NCBI RefSeq assembly: GCF_023721715.1
Contig: NZ_JAMDLG010000001.1
Coordinates: 3,015,784 to 3,079,783 of the forward strand
DNA from: Parasegetibacter sp. NRK P23
GTDB taxonomy: Bacteria > Bacteroidota > Bacteroidia > Chitinophagales > Chitinophagaceae
Direction of reading: 5' to 3'
DNA length: 64,000 nt
Shown here: positions 60,751 through 64,000 of the stretch, piece after piece
Position numbering within the stretch: position 1 is the stretch's first letter
How the letters are laid out: every line of letters begins with the position of its first letter
Notes under the pieces: model-generated
What the model was told of the DNA's origin: nothing
What the model saw: the letters and a program-made list of their open reading frames with translations, nothing else
The model's database searches: none
Position numbers and translations under genes: made by a program

Positions 60751-60930
60751 TTAGGCTTCTTCTACTTTCACGAGATGGCTAACCTTACGCACCATACCAC
60801 GGATGGAGTCGGTAGCTTCCACTTCTTTCGTAGAGTTCAGCTTGTTCAAACCCAAAGCCTGGAGCGTCAGCTTCTGGCGCTCTGGTCTGTCGATGGGACT
60901 TTTTACTAAGGTGATCTTTATCTTGCTCAT
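60751..60930 (-). CDS. rpmD: 50S ribosomal protein L30
   Basis: A 59-residue protein, too short for a length-limited scan, read from the ATG at 60928-60930 to the TAA at 60751-60753. It begins MSKIKITLVKSPIDRPERQK and continues TLQALGLNKLNSTKEVEATD, the typical L30 fold and length. It occupies the expected place between rpsE and rplO. Confidence 0.97.
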   Translation of the reverse strand: MSKIKITLVKSPIDRPERQKLTLQALGLNKLNSTKEVEATDSIRGMVRKVSHLVKVEEA

Positions 60931-60996
60931 ACAACTACCCTTTCGGGCCAGTTTATTATGGGTGAAAAATACTTTTCAATCAATATTCTGAACAGT

Positions 60997-61012
60997 TGTT
61001 CCCGGAGGAACA
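60997..61012 (-). other. Hairpin between rpsE and rpmD
   Basis: TGTTCC (60997-61002) pairs with GGAACA (61007-61012) around CGGA, only 2 bp beyond the rpsE stop. No T tract follows. It is one of a series of small hairpins in the gaps of this operon. Confidence 0.4.
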
Positions 61013-61014
61013 GT

Positions 61015-61533
61015 TTATCCGTTGAATACTTTTTTCAGGGCAACGGTACGTGTTTTTGCTACGGAGATGGGCTCGCGCAGCATAGCCAGGGCCTTGAAAG
61101 TTGCTTTCACCACGTTGTGCGGATTAGCGCTTCCCAGGGATTTGGCGAGTACGTCGGTAACACCTGCGCTTTCCAGCACGGCGCGCATGCTGCCTCCGGC
61201 GATTACACCGGTACCGTGTGCTGCTGGCTTGATGAGCACTTTTGCAGCGCCTTCTTTAGCCAGTTGGTCGTGAGGAATAGTGCCGTGCATTACGGGAACT
61301 TTGATGAGATTTTTCTTCGCATCTTCAATTCCTTTGGTGATGGCTTCCTGAACTTCTTTGGCTTTACCTAAACCGTGACCTACCACGCCGCTTTCATTCC
61401 CTACTACCACCAGCGCGGAGAAACTGAAGGCACGACCGCCTTTTGTAGTTTTCACCACCCTGTTAATAGCAACCACCTTCTCCTTCAGTTCGAGGTCGCC
61501 GGCTTTAACCTTGTTTAAGTTTACTTTTGCCAT
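61015..61533 (-). CDS. rpsE: 30S ribosomal protein S5
   Basis: A 172-residue protein with the S5 double-stranded-RNA-binding N-terminal domain ([40 protein letters not shown]) and C-terminal S5 domain ([36 protein letters not shown]). It helps decoding fidelity on the 30S subunit. Standard position between rplR and rpmD; the 75-bp gap to rplR has a small ACCGG/CCGGT hairpin (61551-61566). Confidence 0.98.
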   Translation of the reverse strand: MAKVNLNKVKAGDLELKEKVVAINRVVKTTKGGRAFSFSALVVVGNESGVVGHGLGKAKEVQEAITKGIEDAKKNLIKVPVMHGTIPHDQLAKEGAAKVLIKPAAHGTGVIAGGSMRAVLESAGVTDVLAKSLGSANPHNVVKATFKALAMLREPISVAKTRTVALKKVFNG

Positions 61534-61608
61534 TGTAGTTATTCTGTTGTACCGGACAAAGCCGGTTGATGTTTACTTTTTTGATTTGGTTCGTTCCCAA
61601 AGGGATAA

Positions 61609-61962
61609 TTAGAACTGAAGACCTCCTTCACGGGCGCCGTCAGCGATAGACTTTACACGGCCGTGGTAGAGATATCCGCCACGATCGAATACGCAGGTGG
61701 TGATACCCAGTTCAGCGGCTTTACGGGCGATTGCCTGTCCTGCCAGCTTAGACTTTTCGGATTTGGTACCTTTCTGCGCAGCGATATCTTTATCCCTGGT
61801 GGAAGCGGAAGCCAAAGTCTGACCATTTTCATCATTGATCAGTTGTACATAAGTATCAGCATTGCTTCTGAAAACACTGAGGCGTGGTTTCGCAGTTGTA
61901 CCTGCTACTTTCCTGCGGATCCTGTAGCGGATCTTCTGCCTTCTTATTACTTTGTTGTTCAT
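61609..61962 (-). CDS. rplR: 50S ribosomal protein L18
   Basis: A 117-residue protein of normal length. RRQKIRYRIRRKVAGTTAKP and RLSVFRSNADTYVQLINDEN at the start and DRGGYLYHGRVKSIADGARE GGLQF-type end are diagnostic. L18 binds 5S rRNA with L5. It follows rplF after 47 bp. Confidence 0.97.
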   Translation of the reverse strand: MNNKVIRRQKIRYRIRRKVAGTTAKPRLSVFRSNADTYVQLINDENGQTLASASTRDKDIAAQKGTKSEKSKLAGQAIARKAAELGITTCVFDRGGYLYHGRVKSIADGAREGGLQF

Positions 61963-61976
61963 TTCTCTTATTTTAT

Positions 61977-61997
61977 ATTCCCGATACTGCCGGGAAT
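61977..61997 (-). other. Hairpin between rplF and rplR
   Basis: ATTCCCG (61977-61983) pairs perfectly with CGGGAAT (61991-61997) around seven bases. The following bases on the transcribed strand are AT-rich but not a T tract. Possible processing or control structure. Confidence 0.4.
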
Positions 61998-62009
61998 TAT
62001 TGCTTAAAA

Positions 62010-62564
62010 TTATTTACCAGCAGATTTACCAGCTTTTCTGCGAAGCACTTCACCAGCGAATTTAACACCTTTACCTTTGTATGGTTCTGGTTTACGCAGG
62101 CTGCGGAGCTTTGCTGCCACCTGGCCAATCAGTTGCTTGTCCATTCCTTCCAGGGTGATGGTGGGGTTCTGCCCTTTTTCCTGGGCGGTCACCACTTTCA
62201 GTTCCTTGGGAATTTCGAAAATAATATTGTGAGAATAACCCAGTGCGAGGTCGAGGATATTGCCCTGGTTGGCGGCTTTATAACCTACACCCACCAGTTC
62301 AAGTTTGCGAACAAACCCATCAGTTACACCTTTCACCATGTTGGCGATCAGGGAACGGTACAAACCGTGCAATGCGCGGTGGCGGATCTGGTCGGTAGGA
62401 CGGGTTACAGTTGCTTCACCATCTTTCACTTCGATCTTGATGTCTCTGTCGATGGCTTGTTTCAGTTCGCCTTTAGGCCCTTTTACAGTGATCACATTGT
62501 CGGCGGCTACGGTAATGGTAACGCCTGCAGGCACACTGATGATTTTTTTTCCGATACGTGACAT
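62010..62564 (-). CDS. rplF: 50S ribosomal protein L6
   Basis: A 184-residue protein with the two L6 domains. MSRIGKKIISVPAGVTITV at the start and PEPYKGKGVKFAGEVLRRK near the C-terminus are standard. It sits in the 50S near the factor-binding site. The 113-bp gap to rpsH upstream is the largest in this part of the operon and contains a 9-bp hairpin. Confidence 0.98.
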   Translation of the reverse strand: MSRIGKKIISVPAGVTITVAADNVITVKGPKGELKQAIDRDIKIEVKDGEATVTRPTDQIRHRALHGLYRSLIANMVKGVTDGFVRKLELVGVGYKAANQGNILDLALGYSHNIIFEIPKELKVVTAQEKGQNPTITLEGMDKQLIGQVAAKLRSLRKPEPYKGKGVKFAGEVLRRKAGKSAGK

Positions 62565-62641
62565 AGTCGTAAACTTTTAAGTTGATAGTTATCCCGTGTT
62601 CAGCCCCGACTAAAAGGCTTGTGCGCCGGGTATATGATGAA

Positions 62642-62664
62642 CCGGATCCGAAAAACGGACCCGG
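62642..62664 (-). other. Stable hairpin between rpsH and rplF
   Basis: On the transcribed strand CCGGGTCCG pairs with CGGATCCGG (62656-62664 and 62642-62650) with one G-U wobble and a five-U loop. It lies 13 bp beyond the rpsH stop. No T tract follows, so it is not a classic terminator. A regulatory or mRNA-processing role is possible. Confidence 0.45.
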
Positions 62665-62677
62665 CTAACATTTCAGT

Positions 62678-63076
62678 TTAGTAGATGTAGCAAAGCACTT
62701 CTCCGCCTACATTCTGCGCTTTGGCTTCTTTATCGGTCATTACTCCTTTGGAAGTACTTACGATAGCGATACCAAGACCATTCTTCACACGTTTGAAGTC
62801 TTCAGGCTTTGCATACTGGCGCAAACCGGGGCGGCTGATTCTTTCCAGCGCCTTGATTGCGGGTTGTTTGCTGGTAGGATCGTATTTCAACGCGATCTTG
62901 ATCAGCCCTTGCTTATTGTCTTCTTCGAATTTGTACTTCAGGATATAACCCTGGTTGTACAGAATTTCAGTGATACGCTTCTTCAGGTTTGAGGCAGGAA
63001 TCTCCACGATGCGGTGGTTGGCCATCTGCGCATTACGTACTCTCGTCAGAAAATCTGCTATTGGATCAGTAACCAT
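62678..63076 (-). CDS. rpsH: 30S ribosomal protein S8
   Basis: A 132-residue protein with [20 protein letters not shown] at the start and [19 protein letters not shown] near the end, both typical. S8 binds the central domain of 16S rRNA and in enterobacteria represses the spc operon by binding its mRNA; whether that holds here is not shown. The 84-bp gap to rpsN contains GATATC inverted repeats at 63117-63122 and 63136-63141. Confidence 0.98.
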   Translation of the reverse strand: MVTDPIADFLTRVRNAQMANHRIVEIPASNLKKRITEILYNQGYILKYKFEEDNKQGLIKIALKYDPTSKQPAIKALERISRPGLRQYAKPEDFKRVKNGLGIAIVSTSKGVMTDKEAKAQNVGGEVLCYIY

Positions 63077-63160
63077 TGTTTGATTGAGGTTAAATGATAA
63101 AAATGATTTACAATGCGATATCCAATTAATAATTTGATATCAGTAACCAAGCGGTTGTTC

Positions 63161-63430
63161 TTACCAGCTTGCTTTTTTCACGCCAGGGATTTTTCCTGCA
63201 AGCGCCATGTCACGGAACATCACCCTTCCGAGACCGAAGTAACGCATGTATCCTTTGGGACGACCGGTGAGCTGACAACGGTTTTTCAGTCTTACAGGAG
63301 AAGCGTTGCGGGGCAGTTGAGACAATGCTGCGTAATCACCTGCTTCTTTCAGAGCGGCTCTTTTTTCAGCAAACTTAGCAACTGTGGCTTCGCGCTTTTT
63401 TTGTCTGGCTATTACTGACTTTTTTGCCAT
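63161..63430 (-). CDS. rpsN: 30S ribosomal protein S14 (zinc-free form)
   Basis: An 89-residue S14 starting [20 protein letters not shown] and ending [11 protein letters not shown]. It lacks the CxxC pairs of the short zinc-binding form and has the longer zinc-independent length. It lies 3 bp after rplE. Confidence 0.97.
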   Translation of the reverse strand: MAKKSVIARQKKREATVAKFAEKRAALKEAGDYAALSQLPRNASPVRLKNRCQLTGRPKGYMRYFGLGRVMFRDMALAGKIPGVKKASW

Positions 63431-63433
63431 GGT

Positions 63434-64000
63434 TTATTGAGCGTTTTCTTTTTTAATGTTTTTGAACGGCATGCCGAGTTCTTTCAGCAGTTCGTAAGCT
63501 TCTTCGTTCGTGTTGGCGGTAGTAACGAAAGTGATGTCGAGACCAGTGATCTTGTTCACCTTATCGATATCGATTTCGGGGAAGATGATCTGTTCAGTAA
63601 CACCAAGTGTATAGTTACCGCGGCCATCGAAAGCTTTGTCGTTCACTCCTTTGAAGTCGCGTACGCGGGGGAGGGACACAGCGATCAGACGATCGAGGAA
63701 TTCGTACATTTTTACACCTCTCAGCGTAACACGTGCACCGATGGGCATGTTCTTACGCAGTTTGAAGTTAGAGATGTCCTTTTTAGACATGGTGGGAACA
63801 GCTTTCTGACCGGTAACGGTAGAGAGTTCATCCACGGCGATGTCCACCAGTTTCTTATCGGCTACCGCGCCATTCACGCCGCGGTTCAGACAGATCTTGG
63901 TAAGTTTGGGTGCCTGCATGATGCTTTTGTAACCAAACTTTTTCATCAAGGCAGGTAATACCTCTTTGGAGTATTTTTCTGCCAGTCTCGGAGAATAGTT
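63434..64000 (-). CDS. rplE: 50S ribosomal protein L5 (5' end outside window)
   Basis: The visible part reads [25 protein letters not shown] at its 5' side, so the gene continues beyond 64000 by only a few codons; a start at the ATG near 63946 would remove the conserved N-terminus and is rejected. The rest ([74 protein letters not shown]) is standard L5, which binds 5S rRNA. First visible gene of the spc operon here. Confidence 0.96.
   Translation of the reverse strand, partial: NYSPRLAEKYSKEVLPALMKKFGYKSIMQAPKLTKICLNRGVNGAVADKKLVDIAVDELSTVTGQKAVPTMSKKDISNFKLRKNMPIGARVTLRGVKMYEFLDRLIAVSLPRVRDFKGVNDKAFDGRGNYTLGVTEQIIFPEIDIDKVNKITGLDITFVTTANTNEEAYELLKELGMPFKNIKKENAQ

Overview
The window looks like a chromosomal segment of a Bacteroidota bacterium, most likely of the Chitinophagaceae. 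The reasons are SusC/SusD pairs, FecR/ECF-sigma regulation, DUF4249 and DUF4843 lipoproteins, a type IX secretion sorting domain, TAnnTTTG-type -7 promoter elements and a Bacteroidota-style spc ribosomal operon. No tRNA, rRNA, CRISPR array, insertion sequence or prophage was seen.

Layout. (1) 1-7.4 kb, minus strand: a SUS-type uptake locus (ECF sigma, membrane anti-sigma-like protein, SusC, SusD, DUF4843 lipoprotein, PKD-like lipoprotein cut by the window edge). The sigma gene has an in-frame TAA at codon 13. (2) 7.5-15.9 kb, plus strand: a tight five-gene envelope cassette (secreted unknown, STN-bearing TonB-dependent receptor, two DUF4249 lipoproteins, large MG2-type secreted protein). (3) 16.0-32.3 kb: a glucuronoxylan-use cluster. 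It has two LacI-family regulators and one minus-strand operon of GH115, GH10, a GPH/MFS sugar transporter, GH43, GH3 and an SGNH esterase, plus a second operon of GH67 and a short-chain dehydrogenase. A shared LacI-type operator, GCAAYCGRTTGC, lies before both enzyme operons and upstream of the first lacI gene. (4) 32.4-46.5 kb: an ECF sigma gene, a repeat-rich spacer, and a minus-strand SUS-type operon that looks directed at peptides or proteins (FecR, SusC with STN domain, SusD, a metallopeptidase-fold lipoprotein without HExxH, thioredoxin-like protein, S9 peptidase, zinc metalloprotease). (5) 46.6-57.6 kb: housekeeping genes (SNF2 helicase, proline dehydrogenase, acyl-CoA thioesterase, HAD phosphatase, a glycine-rich T9SS cargo, rpsA, a flavoprotein). 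(6) 58-64 kb, minus strand: the spc ribosomal-protein operon rplE-rpsN-rpsH-rplF-rplR-rpsE-rpmD-rplO-secY-map, with rplE cut by the window end.

How the parts work together. In the xylan cluster the acetyl groups, 4-O-methylglucuronosyl side chains (GH115 on polymer or internal positions, GH67 on terminal ones), backbone (GH10) and xylose/arabinose units (GH3, GH43) are all covered. The products would enter through the GPH transporter, and the SDR plausibly handles a uronate-derived intermediate. No SusC/D pair belongs to this cluster. The operators sit directly behind the predicted -7 elements, which suggests simple LacI-type repression.

The most notable points are the interrupted sigma gene and stripped-down signalling of the first SUS locus beside a divergent STN-receptor cassette, the xylan regulon operator set, the metallopeptidase relative without its catalytic motif, a dispersed repeat family with a local 4 x 18 bp tandem array, and an intrinsic terminator between rplO and secY. 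All statements come from reading the sequence and family knowledge; no searches were run.
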